This document shows positions 42,597-51,393 of a stretch of DNA of 64,000 nucleotides, piece after piece; position 1 is the stretch's first letter, and every line of letters starts with the position of its first letter. The notes under the pieces were generated by a model. The model searched no databases, had not been told where the DNA came from, and saw only the letters and a program-made list of their open reading frames with translations. The stretch comes from Streptomyces sp. NP160 (GTDB taxonomy: Bacteria; Actinomycetota; Actinomycetes; Actinomycetales; Quadrisphaeraceae), in contig NZ_VDMJ01000008.1 of NCBI RefSeq assembly GCF_006335115.1, positions 62,001-126,000 on the forward strand. The letters are read 5' to 3'. A program made the translations under genes and the position numbers.

Positions 42597-44312
42597 GTGA
42601 GAAAGCACGTCCTCAGCAGCACCGCGACCGCCGGCCTGGTGCTCGCCTCGCTGCTGGCCCCCGTGAGCGCCGCACAGGCCAGCGGGAACACCCTGGTCGT
42701 CAACGCCGGCGGCGACCTCCGACCCGTGACGCACGTCGCGGCCGGCACCCTGTACGGCATCGCCGATGCGAACACCCCCTCAGCGGCGCAGCTCATGCCG
42801 CTGCGGCTCAACCAGCTCACCCAGCCACCGCCGGGCGTCCAGCAGCTCGGCAACGGGGCCACCACCCCGACGGGCGACGCGCTCAAGGTGGCCCCGACGG
42901 TCACCGCCGTCGGCGCGCAGCAGTACATCCGCATGCCCGACGTCTACCCCGACTTCCCCTACAAGTGGGTCAGCTGGGACGACTGGCTGAGCAAGGTCGA
43001 CACCATGGTCAAGGCGCGCTTGAACGCCACCACGACCACGGGCATCAACGGCTGGGAGATCTGGAACGAGCCGGACGGCACCTGGGACACCGCCAAGGCC
43101 GGCCCGTACAACGACGGCTGGACCAAGACGTACCGCAAGATCCGCTCGCTGGACACCGCGACGCCGATCATCGGCCCCGGCACCACGATCTACAACCGCG
43201 ACTTCATCAAGTCGTTCCTCACCCAGGCCAAGGCCGACGGCACCCTGCCCGACGTCATCGTGTGGCACGAGCTCAGCCAGGGCTGGCAGAACATCGACGA
43301 GCACGTCGCCGACTACCGCGCGCTGGAGAAGGAGCTCGGCATCAGCCCGCGCCCCATCTCCATCAACGAGTACGCCTGGACCGACCAGGTCGACGTGCCC
43401 AGCGCCGCGCTGCACTACATCGCCCAGTTCGAGAGGACCGGGGTCAACGACGCGGAGCGTGCCTACTGGTACGAGTCGGGCACGGCCAACGGCCTCTTCT
43501 ACAACGGCCAGCCGACCGCCTCGTACTACATGTACAAGTGGTACGGCGACATGGCCGGCAAGATGCTGCCCGTCACCGCCTCCGGCGACCTCGACGGCAT
43601 CGCCTCCCTCGACTCGACCCGCAAGATCGTCAACGTCGTCTTCGGTGGCGACTACGGCGACGACGCGGTCAAGGTCACGGGCCTGGGCAGCTTCGGCTCC
43701 CAGGTGAAGGTCACCCTCACCGCCAGCGGGATCACCGGGCGCCAGACGGCGGCGTCCGCACCGCAGCCGGTGTCCACCCAGACCCTGACCGTCGCGTCCG
43801 ACGGCTCGGTGACCGTCCCGGTGAACGGCATGGACGCGCGGGCCGCCTACCAGCTGCTCGTCACCCCGGCCGCCGGCCCGACGACCAGCTGGCAGCAGAC
43901 CTACGAGGCGGAGAACGCCTCCGTCAACAACGCTCAGCGCCTGGCCGCCGGGTCCGCGTCCAACGGGTACTACGTGGGCCGCATCGACGGGTCCGGGGAC
44001 GTCCGCAAGGACAGCTTCGTCGACTTCGTCGTCAACGTGCCGACGGCCGGCAGGTACTCGATGTCGGTGCGCTACGCCAACGGCGGCACGTCGACGGCCA
44101 CGCAGGGCCTCGCCTACAACGGCGGTGCCTGGTCGACGATCTCCTACCCGACGACGGGCTCGTGGGGCACCTTCGGCAGCACCGCGGCGTCGAGCGCCTC
44201 GCTCGACCTCAAGGCCGGGTACAACGTCATCCGGCTCGCCAAGGGGTCGCCGAGCTTCGCGGGCGGCACGGGCTTCGCCGAGCTGGACAGCATCACCCTG
44301 AACAAGAGCTGA
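42597..44312 (+). CDS. Secreted clan GH-A glycoside hydrolase (GH39-like) with CBM35-like domain
   Basis: The 571-residue exported enzyme has a Sec signal to about residue 29 (LLAPVSAAQA). The barrel carries a WEIWNEPD motif with the likely acid/base Glu158 and SINEYAW with the likely nucleophile Glu258, the 100-residue spacing usual in GH39 and related clan GH-A families. A beta-rich region (about 330-425) and a C-terminal carbohydrate-binding module of CBM35/CBM6 type follow (QTYEAENASV to SITLNKS). GAAGGAG lies 6 bases before GTG 42597; the earlier ATG at 42579 includes that site and is rejected. It probably cuts the polymer outside so the ABC system can import the products. The exact family is uncertain. 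Confidence 0.8.
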   Translation: MRKHVLSSTATAGLVLASLLAPVSAAQASGNTLVVNAGGDLRPVTHVAAGTLYGIADANTPSAAQLMPLRLNQLTQPPPGVQQLGNGATTPTGDALKVAPTVTAVGAQQYIRMPDVYPDFPYKWVSWDDWLSKVDTMVKARLNATTTTGINGWEIWNEPDGTWDTAKAGPYNDGWTKTYRKIRSLDTATPIIGPGTTIYNRDFIKSFLTQAKADGTLPDVIVWHELSQGWQNIDEHVADYRALEKELGISPRPISINEYAWTDQVDVPSAALHYIAQFERTGVNDAERAYWYESGTANGLFYNGQPTASYYMYKWYGDMAGKMLPVTASGDLDGIASLDSTRKIVNVVFGGDYGDDAVKVTGLGSFGSQVKVTLTASGITGRQTAASAPQPVSTQTLTVASDGSVTVPVNGMDARAAYQLLVTPAAGPTTSWQQTYEAENASVNNAQRLAAGSASNGYYVGRIDGSGDVRKDSFVDFVVNVPTAGRYSMSVRYANGGTSTATQGLAYNGGAWSTISYPTTGSWGTFGSTAASSASLDLKAGYNVIRLAKGSPSFAGGTGFAELDSITLNKS

Positions 44313-44362
44313 CCCAGCAGCTGACCGTGGTCTGGGGTCCCCCACCTCGGGCCGCTGAGAGA

Positions 44363-44404
44363 CGGCTGACCGGGGTCACGTCCAGCCGTGACCCCGGTCA
44401 GCCG
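44363..44404. terminator. Perfect 17-bp bidirectional terminator hairpin
   Basis: CGGCTGACCGGGGTCAC (44363-44379) and its exact complement (44388-44404) form a 17-bp stem with an 8-base loop, between the convergent GH-A and subtilisin genes. Confidence 0.75.
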
Positions 44405-44425
44405 CACCCGCGGGGCTCGCCCGGG

Positions 44426-47400
44426 TCAGACCCGGGTGCCGCCGCAGGTGGTGGCGCAGGAGGTGCTCCACACGGCGCCCAGGCTCGACGCCAGGGCCGT
44501 GCGGCGCAGGCGCTCCCCGTTCGGGCCGGTGCGGGCCGTTGGGGCGGGGCTCGCGGTGGGCGATGTGGTCGGCGCGGACGACGCCGAGGACGACGAGCTG
44601 GCGGACGCCGAGGGCGGCGAGCCGCCCGAGCCGCCCGAGCCGGTGCTGCCGGAGCTCGACGAGGGCGTGCTGCCCGGCGCGGTGTCGTAGTAGGTCAGCC
44701 CGCCGGTCAGCGTCGACGTCTTCGCCGTCGTCGACAGCACCACGTCGTAGGCGCCGGCAGAGCGCGCCGGCGTCCGGAACACCAGCTGCGTGCCGGTGGC
44801 CGCGAGGACGTCGGCCGTGGCCGTGCCCACCCGCACCCGCGTGGCGAAGCTGAAGCCCTCACCGGTCACCGTCACCGAGGTGCCGCCCGACGACGGCACG
44901 CGCGTCGGGCTCATCCCAGTCACCTTGAAGTCCCCGACGGACGGGTACTGGGTGCTGCCGCCCGGCGTCTGCGTCGCCGACGCGGTGCTGGAGGACGACG
45001 ACGACGGAGCGCTGCTCGAGCCCGTCTGCGCTGCGCTCGGCGTGCCGCTGGCCGTGCTGCTGGCCGTGCTGCTGGGCGTGCTGCTGGCCGAGCTGCTGGG
45101 CGAGCTCGACGCGCTGCTGCTGGGCGAGCTCGACGCGCTGCTGCTGGGCGAGCTGCTGGGCGAGCTGCTGGGCGTGCCCGTCGATGACGGCATCGAGCCG
45201 CCCGACCCGCCCGAGCCGCCGGTGGAGCTGGCCGAGGGCGACGGCGAGGAGATGCCGGGCTGTCCCCCGCCGGTCGGCAGCGCCGTCGCCGAGCGCGACC
45301 CGGTCGGCGAGGCCGTCGCCGACGGAGTCGACGTACCGCCGGTCGAGGAGCCGCCCGGGGTGCTCGTCGAGCTGCCGGGCGTGCTGGACGCGCTGCTCGA
45401 GGAGCTGCTGCCGGGCGGGCTCGTGGTGGGCGTCCCACCGGTCGGGCTGGGCGAGGCCGACGGCGAGCTGCCCGCCGCCCCCACCGCCAGCGGCGCCGCG
45501 AACGGCCGCCCGACGGGCGTGCCGTCCTTCACCAGCTGCGCCACCAGGGCGTACGTGCCCGGCCCCAGCGTGAGGGCCGGTGAGACCGTCTGCGTGGCGA
45601 AGGCGTTCGAGCCCGTGACGGTCGGCAGGTCGACGCTCACCTGCCCGTCGTCGTCGGTGGTGAGGGTCTGCCCGCCCGTGGCCACCGGGACGTCGGCGAC
45701 CGCCCAGGCGTCGCCCTCGTGCCGCATCGCGAGCGTCAGGCGCAGCTGGTAGGCGCCGGCGCCGGTGACCGAGTCGACCGCGACGCTCGGCGTCACGGTG
45801 CCGGCGCTCCCGGACATCGACGAGAACGTGTACCGGGCGCCGCCGGCGGTGGCGCCGAGGTTGGTCAGGTCGAGGCGCCCCCCGGTCACGGACCGCCCGG
45901 AGAAGGCCGGCACGCGCTCGGCGTCGGCCAGCAGGCCGGCCTTCACCTGCGCCGCCGTCCACGTCGGGTGCGCCCCCAGGTACAGGGCCACCGCCGCCGC
46001 CGTCGCCGGCGCCGAGAAGGAGGTGCCGTTGGCCACGCGGTACCCGCCGTCGGGGTAGGTGGTGTAGATCCACGAGCCGGGCGCGAACAGGTCCACGCTG
46101 GTGGCACCGAACGCGCTGAAGGAGCTGACGGCGTCCGCGGCGGTGGAGCTTCCCACGGTGATGACGTCGTCGGAGCTCAGCGACGCCGGGTACACCGGGT
46201 TCGAGTCCCGATCGGCGCTGTCGTTGCCGGCCGCGGCCACCACGAGCACCCCGTTGGCCCGCGCGTAGTCGACGGCGGCGGTCAGCTGGGTCAGCCAGTA
46301 GCCGCTCACCGCGCCGCCCCAGGAGGCGTTGATGACATCGGCGCCGTGGTCGACGGCGTAGCGGATGGCCTTCACGGCCAGGGGGATCTGCACGCTGGAC
46401 CCGCCCCCGACGACCAGCGGCATGATCGTCGCCCGCGGGGCCACACCGGCGATGCCGGTGCCGTTGCCCAGGCGCGCGCCGATGACGCCGGCGGTCATGA
46501 CGCCGTGGTCGCCGTTCGCGCCGTTGTTGACGTCAGCGGTGTTCGTGTAGAAGTTCCAGCCGCCGCAGTCGCCGGTGATCCCGTCGCCGTCGGTGTCGGT
46601 GGAGCAGGCGGTGTTCGACCACTGCGACCCGACGAGGTCGGGGTGGTCCGTGTCGAAGCCGGAGTCGAGGTCGGCCACCACGACCCCCTGGCCGTCCGAG
46701 GCGGCCCAGCCGGTGGGCGCGGCCACGTCCACGCCTGCGCGGGCGCCGCCGCCGTAGGCGTTGCGGCCGGTGTTCTCGAGGTGCCAGCCGTAGGTGTCCT
46801 GGTCGGGGTCGGAGATGGCCGGGCTCTGGAAAGCGACCTCCGGGGACGGCTCCGCGGACGTCGCGCCGGGCAGCTGGCGCGCCTGCGCCAGCGTGAGGTC
46901 GCCGGCCACGAGCACCAGGCCGTCCACCAGGCGCTGAGCCGTGACGACGCCAGGCACCGCCTCCAGCGCCGCGAGCTGCGCGTCGGTGACCACGCCGTCG
47001 GCGGTGCCGACCACGGCCTGCTCCGCCGGCGTCGCGCTCGCCGTCGGCTCGGACCTCGCCGTCGCCGTCGCCGTCGACGTCGCAGCGGTGGCCGCCGGGG
47101 CGGCGAAGTGCAGGTCGAGCGGCTCGCCCAGCTGGGCGGCCCACTGACGCAGCTCGTCGAGGGTGAGCACGCGGTCGGACGCGCCGGGGCCGAAGGCCCG
47201 CGCTCCGCCCTCGGTGGCGTAGTAGTCGGTGCCGCCCAGGCGCACCACGGCGCCGCCCTCGCCGAGCTGCGCCCGCACGTCGGCGGGTGCGGTGGGGGCG
47301 GGTGCGGCGTCGGCCAGCGGCGTGGAGGCCGAGGCCAGCTCCAGCGGCGGCAGCGCGACCGCGTCGGCGGCCACGGCGGTGGGGGCGGTGGAGGGCTCGA

Positions 47401-47575
47401 GCTGCACCACGTAGCGGGAGAGGCCGTCACCGGGGCCGAAGTCGGTGACGACGTCCACCTGGCGGCCGTTGGCGGCGATCGCCAGCCCGGTGCCGGCGGC
47501 AGCACCCACCACGAGCGCGACGGAGGCGACGCTCGCGGTCAGCGTGCCGCGGCGGCCCAGGGCGATCCTCTTCAC
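44426..47575 (-). CDS. Secreted subtilisin-family (S8) serine protease with TIG domain and Ser-rich linkers
   Basis: The 1049-residue protein has a Sec signal (about 1-35). A long propeptide precedes an S8 domain at about 275-570 with the full triad: Asp304 in ADLDSGFD, His357 in GDHGVMTAG and Ser519 in NGTSFSAP. A beta domain to about 700 follows. A Ser/Pro/Thr/Gly linker of roughly 150 residues leads to an IPT/TIG domain (VTGMSPTRVPSSGGTSVTVTG), then a second Ser-rich linker and a short basic tail with two Cys. The linkers resemble wall-spanning, possibly glycosylated stalks. It follows a cell-wall-repeat protein on the same strand (101-base gap). The target is unknown. Confidence 0.88.
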   Translation of the reverse strand: MKRIALGRRGTLTASVASVALVVGAAAGTGLAIAANGRQVDVVTDFGPGDGLSRYVVQLEPSTAPTAVAADAVALPPLELASASTPLADAAPAPTAPADVRAQLGEGGAVVRLGGTDYYATEGGARAFGPGASDRVLTLDELRQWAAQLGEPLDLHFAAPAATAATSTATATARSEPTASATPAEQAVVGTADGVVTDAQLAALEAVPGVVTAQRLVDGLVLVAGDLTLAQARQLPGATSAEPSPEVAFQSPAISDPDQDTYGWHLENTGRNAYGGGARAGVDVAAPTGWAASDGQGVVVADLDSGFDTDHPDLVGSQWSNTACSTDTDGDGITGDCGGWNFYTNTADVNNGANGDHGVMTAGVIGARLGNGTGIAGVAPRATIMPLVVGGGSSVQIPLAVKAIRYAVDHGADVINASWGGAVSGYWLTQLTAAVDYARANGVLVVAAAGNDSADRDSNPVYPASLSSDDVITVGSSTAADAVSSFSAFGATSVDLFAPGSWIYTTYPDGGYRVANGTSFSAPATAAAVALYLGAHPTWTAAQVKAGLLADAERVPAFSGRSVTGGRLDLTNLGATAGGARYTFSSMSGSAGTVTPSVAVDSVTGAGAYQLRLTLAMRHEGDAWAVADVPVATGGQTLTTDDDGQVSVDLPTVTGSNAFATQTVSPALTLGPGTYALVAQLVKDGTPVGRPFAAPLAVGAAGSSPSASPSPTGGTPTTSPPGSSSSSSASSTPGSSTSTPGGSSTGGTSTPSATASPTGSRSATALPTGGGQPGISSPSPSASSTGGSGGSGGSMPSSTGTPSSSPSSSPSSSASSSPSSSASSSPSSSASSTPSSTASSTASGTPSAAQTGSSSAPSSSSSSTASATQTPGGSTQYPSVGDFKVTGMSPTRVPSSGGTSVTVTGEGFSFATRVRVGTATADVLAATGTQLVFRTPARSAGAYDVVLSTTAKTSTLTGGLTYYDTAPGSTPSSSSGSTGSGGSGGSPPSASASSSSSASSAPTTSPTASPAPTARTGPNGERLRRTALASSLGAVWSTSCATTCGGTRV
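45045..45178 (-). repeat. Repeated Ser codons in the protease linker
   Basis: Short tandem units encode SSPSSS/SSASSS over about 130 bases inside the subtilisin gene, including two near-identical 24-base copies. The tract is prone to length change. Confidence 0.55.
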
Positions 47576-47676
47576 CCCGCCGGGTTCGGCGCCCCGGTCC
47601 GGGACCTGCAGCCCTCAGCGGCCAGCTGCACCCGTCCGGCCGCCCCGCACCCCGCGACCGGCCCACCCCCGCGGTG

Positions 47677-48735
47677 TCAGCAGGGGGTGAGGGCCGCTGC
47701 CGCCGGGCTGACCACCGTGGGGCCGCCGAGGACGACGACGCGCTGCGCGCGCAGCCGGCTGATCTCCGACAGGGTCGCCGCCGGCACGCAGTCCTTGGAC
47801 GTCAGCAGCAGCGGGACACCGCTCGGCCCGGACACGGCCGCGCCGGCCAGCCCGTCCGGGAAGCTCGTGCCGCTGGCGAGCATCACCGCGGAGACGGTCT
47901 CGGTGCCGTCGGCGGCCCGCGTGGACGGGCTGCCGTCCACGTGCACCTGCGCGCTGGCCCTCGCGGCGGTCTCGTACCGGTCGGCGCCGTAGGTGCGCGT
48001 CACCGACGTGCCGGGCAGCAGCGCCTTCAGCTGTCCCACCACCGCGTCGGAGACGGTGCCGGGGCCACCGAGCACCACCACGCTGCTGGGCGCGAGGGTC
48101 TTGACGTCCGCGGCGAGGGAGGAGGGCAGCCGCGCCGGGTCGGTGAGCACCAGCGCCCCGCCGACCGCGCCGGCCGCGGCGCCCCCGCCGAGGGCGTCGG
48201 CGAAGCCGGTCCCGGACGCCACGTACAGCGGCTTGCCGGGGTCGGCCAGCACGCTGGCGGCGTACCCGGCGGTGTCGTACCTGTCGTTGCCGTCGAAGCG
48301 CTTCACCTCGGCGAGGTCGCTGAGCTGGGCGCTGATGCGGTCGCTGACGGACCGGTCGCCGCCGAGCACGTAGACCTGCTCCACCTTGAGGCGGTGCAGC
48401 TCGGTGCGCACCGCGGCGGGCAGCTGCCCGTCGGCGGGCACCAGCAGCAGCGGAGCGCCGTACTGGGCGGCCAGCGCGCTGGCCGCGAGGGCGTCCGGCC
48501 AGCTGGCGGCCGAGGCCACGAAGGCGGCGTAGGCGCCGTCCGCGTCGGTGAACACGGCCTGGCTGACGGCGATGGCGGTGCCGATCCGGTCGTCGCCGGC
48601 CAGGCGCTGCACCTCGAGCGCGCCCGGCGCCGGGCTGGGAGCGGTGTCCGCGCTGGCGGCGCCGGCGGTGGCCAGCACGGTGGCGGCGGCCAGCGCGGCG
48701 ATGGTCGCCGCGGCCCTCGAGCCGGTGGTGCGCAC
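47677..48735 (-). CDS. Secreted cell-wall-binding repeat 2 protein
   Basis: The product is about 352 residues. The signal peptide covers residues 1-30 (AAATVLATAGAASA). Almost all the rest is three cell-wall-binding repeat 2 (PF04122) units, with GDDRIGTAIAV, GNDRYDTAGYA and GADRYETAARA and the matching VYVLGG, VVVLGG and VVVLGG strands. No catalytic domain is attached, unlike the two larger repeat proteins at 16052 and 20729, so it may be a pure wall-coating or S-layer-like protein. GTG 48735 is preceded by GGGGGA at a fair spacing. The subtilisin gene lies downstream on the same strand. Confidence 0.85.
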   Translation of the reverse strand: MRTTGSRAAATIAALAAATVLATAGAASADTAPSPAPGALEVQRLAGDDRIGTAIAVSQAVFTDADGAYAAFVASAASWPDALAASALAAQYGAPLLLVPADGQLPAAVRTELHRLKVEQVYVLGGDRSVSDRISAQLSDLAEVKRFDGNDRYDTAGYAASVLADPGKPLYVASGTGFADALGGGAAAGAVGGALVLTDPARLPSSLAADVKTLAPSSVVVLGGPGTVSDAVVGQLKALLPGTSVTRTYGADRYETAARASAQVHVDGSPSTRAADGTETVSAVMLASGTSFPDGLAGAAVSGPSGVPLLLTSKDCVPAATLSEISRLRAQRVVVLGGPTVVSPAAAALTPC

Positions 48736-48929
48736 AGCGGGTTCCCCCAGACACGACCTCGGCGGTCGGCAGCGCCTCGCAGCCGCCGACTCCTCACACC
48801 GGTGTCCCGACGACCGTGGCACACGCCGGCCCCGGATCCGCGGCGCCACGCCGCAGCGACCCCCGACCGCTGGGCGCGTGCCCCACGGGCAGTTCCCGCG
48901 AACGCCGGTGGGCGCACCGCCCCCGGCGC

Positions 48930-48935
48930 TACGTT
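48930..48935 (+). promoter_or_regulatory. Candidate leaderless -10 box
   Basis: TACGTT lies 5 bases before the GTG at 48941, with no ribosome binding site in between. Confidence 0.35.
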
Positions 48936-48940
48936 GCGGT

Positions 48941-49909
48941 GTGCCGTGGGCCTCCAGCGCCGGACGGGTCGCCGTCCTCGTCCCCTGCTTCAACGAGGCG
49001 GCCGCCGTCGGCGACGTCGTGGACGACCTGCGCGCCGCGCTCCCGGACGCCACGGTCTACGTCTACGACAACGCCAGCACCGACGGGACCGCGGCCGTCG
49101 CCGCCGCGCACGGCGCGGTGGTGCGCCGCGAGCCGGTGCCCGGCAAGGGCAACGTGGTGCGGCGGGCCTTCGCCGACGTCGACGCGGACGTCTACGTGCT
49201 CGTCGACGGCGACGACACCTACGACGCGACCGCCGTCGCCGACCTCGTCGAGGTGCTGCTGTCGGGCCCGTACGACCACGTGGTCGGCGCCCGCCGGGCC
49301 CGCACGGGCACGGCGTACCGCCCGGGCCACGCGGCGGGCAACCGCGCGCTGAACCGCGTGGTGGGCCTGGTGTTCGGAGCGGACACCACGGACATGCTCA
49401 GCGGCTACCGCGTGATGTCGCGGCGGTTCGTCAAGACGTTCCCGGCGCGCAGCCGCGGCTTCGAGGTGGAGACCGAGCTCACCGTGCACGCGACCGCCCT
49501 GCGGGTGCCGCAGGTGGAGGTGCCGGTGGGCTTCCGCGACCGGCCCGCCGGCAGCGAGAGCAAGCTGCGGACGGTCCGAGACGGGCTGCGGATCCTCGGG
49601 TGGGTCGCGCGGCTGGCGCACTCCGAGCGGCCGCTGGTGCTGCACGCGCCGCTGGCCGCGGTGCTCGTGGCCGGCGCCGCGCTGCTCGGCTCCCCGCTGG
49701 CCGCGGCGCTGCTGGGCGGGCTGGCGGTCGCCACCGGCCTGGTGCTGGACGGCGTGCGCCGCGGCCGGCAGGAGTCGCTCCGGCTGGCCTACCTGCAGCT
49801 GCCCGTGCCCGGCGGCCCGAGCCGTCCCGGTGGCCCCGGCGCCCCGCTGGTCGGCGAGCCCCTCGGCGCCCTGGCCGCGCCTCGTCCCCGCGTGCCCGCG
49901 GGCACCTGA
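48941..49909 (+). CDS. Glycosyltransferase family 2
   Basis: The 322-residue GT-A enzyme shows VLVPCFNEAAAVGDVV, VYVYDNASTDGT and the metal-binding DGDDTYD motif. SGYRVMSRRFVKTF and GFEVETELTVHA are typical of DPM1/polyprenyl-phosphate-linked glycosyltransferases. The C-terminal 100 residues hold two hydrophobic helices, so it is probably membrane-attached. It moves a sugar from a nucleotide donor to a lipid or polymer acceptor. The next gene, a polytopic membrane protein, overlaps its stop by one base and may use the product. Confidence 0.9.
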   Translation: MPWASSAGRVAVLVPCFNEAAAVGDVVDDLRAALPDATVYVYDNASTDGTAAVAAAHGAVVRREPVPGKGNVVRRAFADVDADVYVLVDGDDTYDATAVADLVEVLLSGPYDHVVGARRARTGTAYRPGHAAGNRALNRVVGLVFGADTTDMLSGYRVMSRRFVKTFPARSRGFEVETELTVHATALRVPQVEVPVGFRDRPAGSESKLRTVRDGLRILGWVARLAHSERPLVLHAPLAAVLVAGAALLGSPLAAALLGGLAVATGLVLDGVRRGRQESLRLAYLQLPVPGGPSRPGGPGAPLVGEPLGALAAPRPRVPAGT

Positions 49910-51381
49910 TGACCGCGCCCGTCCCGGCGCCGTCCCGCCCTCCGCCCAGCACGCGGCGCTCGCTGCGCGCCGACGAGCGCGCCGGCCGCCCGGCCCGGCG
50001 CTCCCTCCCGCCCGGCCCGGGCGCGCTGCGCGCCACGGGCCGCTTCGCCGCCGAGTGGGTCGTGGCGCTGGTGCTGCTGCAGCTGGTGCTGCTCGCGGGG
50101 CTCATCGGTGCGCAGGCCGTGCCCAACGGCCCGATCGTCGACAGGCTCGCGCAGGCCGTGGCCGACGGGGACTACGGCCCCGCCTACGTCTCCGACGGCA
50201 TGGGCGGACGCGCCGACCGCTTCACCGAGTGCGTCGAGCTCGGCTACGGCGTCAGCTCCCCCGACGACCCCCGCAGCCTGTGGTTCCGCGCCACCGGCGG
50301 CCCGCGCCTGGAGTCCTGCGACGCCGGCGCCGCGCAGGTCAGGGCGCTGGCCGCCGGCGAGCAGGTGCTGCCCCCCGCCACCTACTACCGCTACTGGAAC
50401 GGGTACGCCCTCGTCAGCCGCCCGGTCCTCGCCACGCTCGGCGTCCCCGGTGTGCGCATGGTCTCCGGCGCGCTGCTCGCCGCCGCGGGCGTCGCGGCGT
50501 TCGCCGCGCTGCGCCGCCGGGCGGGCACCGCCGCGGCGTGCGCCCTGGTGCTGCCGGTGGCGGTCTCCACCAACGCCCTCGCCATGCCGGCGCTCGCGTT
50601 CACCCACGCCCTCGCGCTGGCCGCGATCGCCGCCGGGGTGGCGCTGACCGCGGTGGCCGCCGGCTCGGCGCGCCTGCGCGGCTGGCGCGGCGCCGCCGTC
50701 GGAGCCGGTGGAGCGGGCGCGCTGCTCGCCTACACCGACCTGCTCACCACCCCGGCGATGTCGTGGGGCCTGTGCGCCGCAGCGGCCGGCGCCGTCGCCC
50801 GGGGCACCGCCACCCGCCGCGGGCCCTCCGAGGAGGACGACGACGGCGGCCCCGCCGGCGCCCGACCCGCGCTGTCCCCGGTGCTGGCCTCGGTGCTGGC
50901 CCCGGTGCTGGCCTCGGTGCTCGCCGCCGGCGCGGCCTGGCCGGTCGCCTACGGCGTCACGTGGGTGAGCCGGTGGCTCGTCGCCGCCGCCGTCCAGGGC
51001 CCCGGCGTGTTCGCGGCCGTCCGCGACAAGTCCGCCGAGCGCCTCGACGGCGCCGCCCGGGCCGTCGACCCGTCGTTCGGCGCGCCGACCGCCGCCAACG
51101 TCGAGCGCTGGCTCGGCACCGCCCCGACGGCGTGGCCGCTGCTCGTGGTGGCCGCCGTCGTCGTCGTGGTCGCTCTCGCCCTGGCGGTGCAGCGCGGCGG
51201 AGCCAGCAGGCTGCTGCTCGCCGCGGTGCTCGCCGCACCGGCGCTCGTGGTCCCCGCCTGGTACGAGGTGCTGAGCAACCACTCCCAGGTGCACGCCTTC
51301 TTCACCTACCGCAGCGTCCCCGCGGCCCTCGGCGTGGTCGTGGCCGCCTGCGTCCTCGCGGCGGCTCCCCACCGGCGCTGA
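49909..51381 (+). CDS. Multi-pass membrane protein, unknown
   Basis: The 490-residue integral membrane protein has about nine hydrophobic helices. The N-terminal 45 residues are polar and Arg/Pro-rich. A large loop after the first helix (about residues 70-170, VPNGPIVDRLAQAVADGDYG onward) has Tyr/Asp-rich sequence and conserved-looking Cys. The C-terminus ends with WYEVLSNHSQVHAFFTYRS before the last helix, a wording found in actinomycete membrane proteins linked to cell-surface sugar genes. I cannot assign a family. Its one-base overlap with the GT2 gene indicates a joint role, perhaps as a GT-C-type transferase using a lipid-linked sugar. Confidence 0.75.
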   Translation: MTAPVPAPSRPPPSTRRSLRADERAGRPARRSLPPGPGALRATGRFAAEWVVALVLLQLVLLAGLIGAQAVPNGPIVDRLAQAVADGDYGPAYVSDGMGGRADRFTECVELGYGVSSPDDPRSLWFRATGGPRLESCDAGAAQVRALAAGEQVLPPATYYRYWNGYALVSRPVLATLGVPGVRMVSGALLAAAGVAAFAALRRRAGTAAACALVLPVAVSTNALAMPALAFTHALALAAIAAGVALTAVAAGSARLRGWRGAAVGAGGAGALLAYTDLLTTPAMSWGLCAAAAGAVARGTATRRGPSEEDDDGGPAGARPALSPVLASVLAPVLASVLAAGAAWPVAYGVTWVSRWLVAAAVQGPGVFAAVRDKSAERLDGAARAVDPSFGAPTAANVERWLGTAPTAWPLLVVAAVVVVVALALAVQRGGASRLLLAAVLAAPALVVPAWYEVLSNHSQVHAFFTYRSVPAALGVVVAACVLAAAPHRR

Positions 51382-51393
51382 GCGGCGACCTGC

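Noticed and set aside
45045-45178. Short repeats in the subtilisin gene as a mobile or regulatory repeat
   Set aside because: They simply encode the Ser-rich linker in frame.
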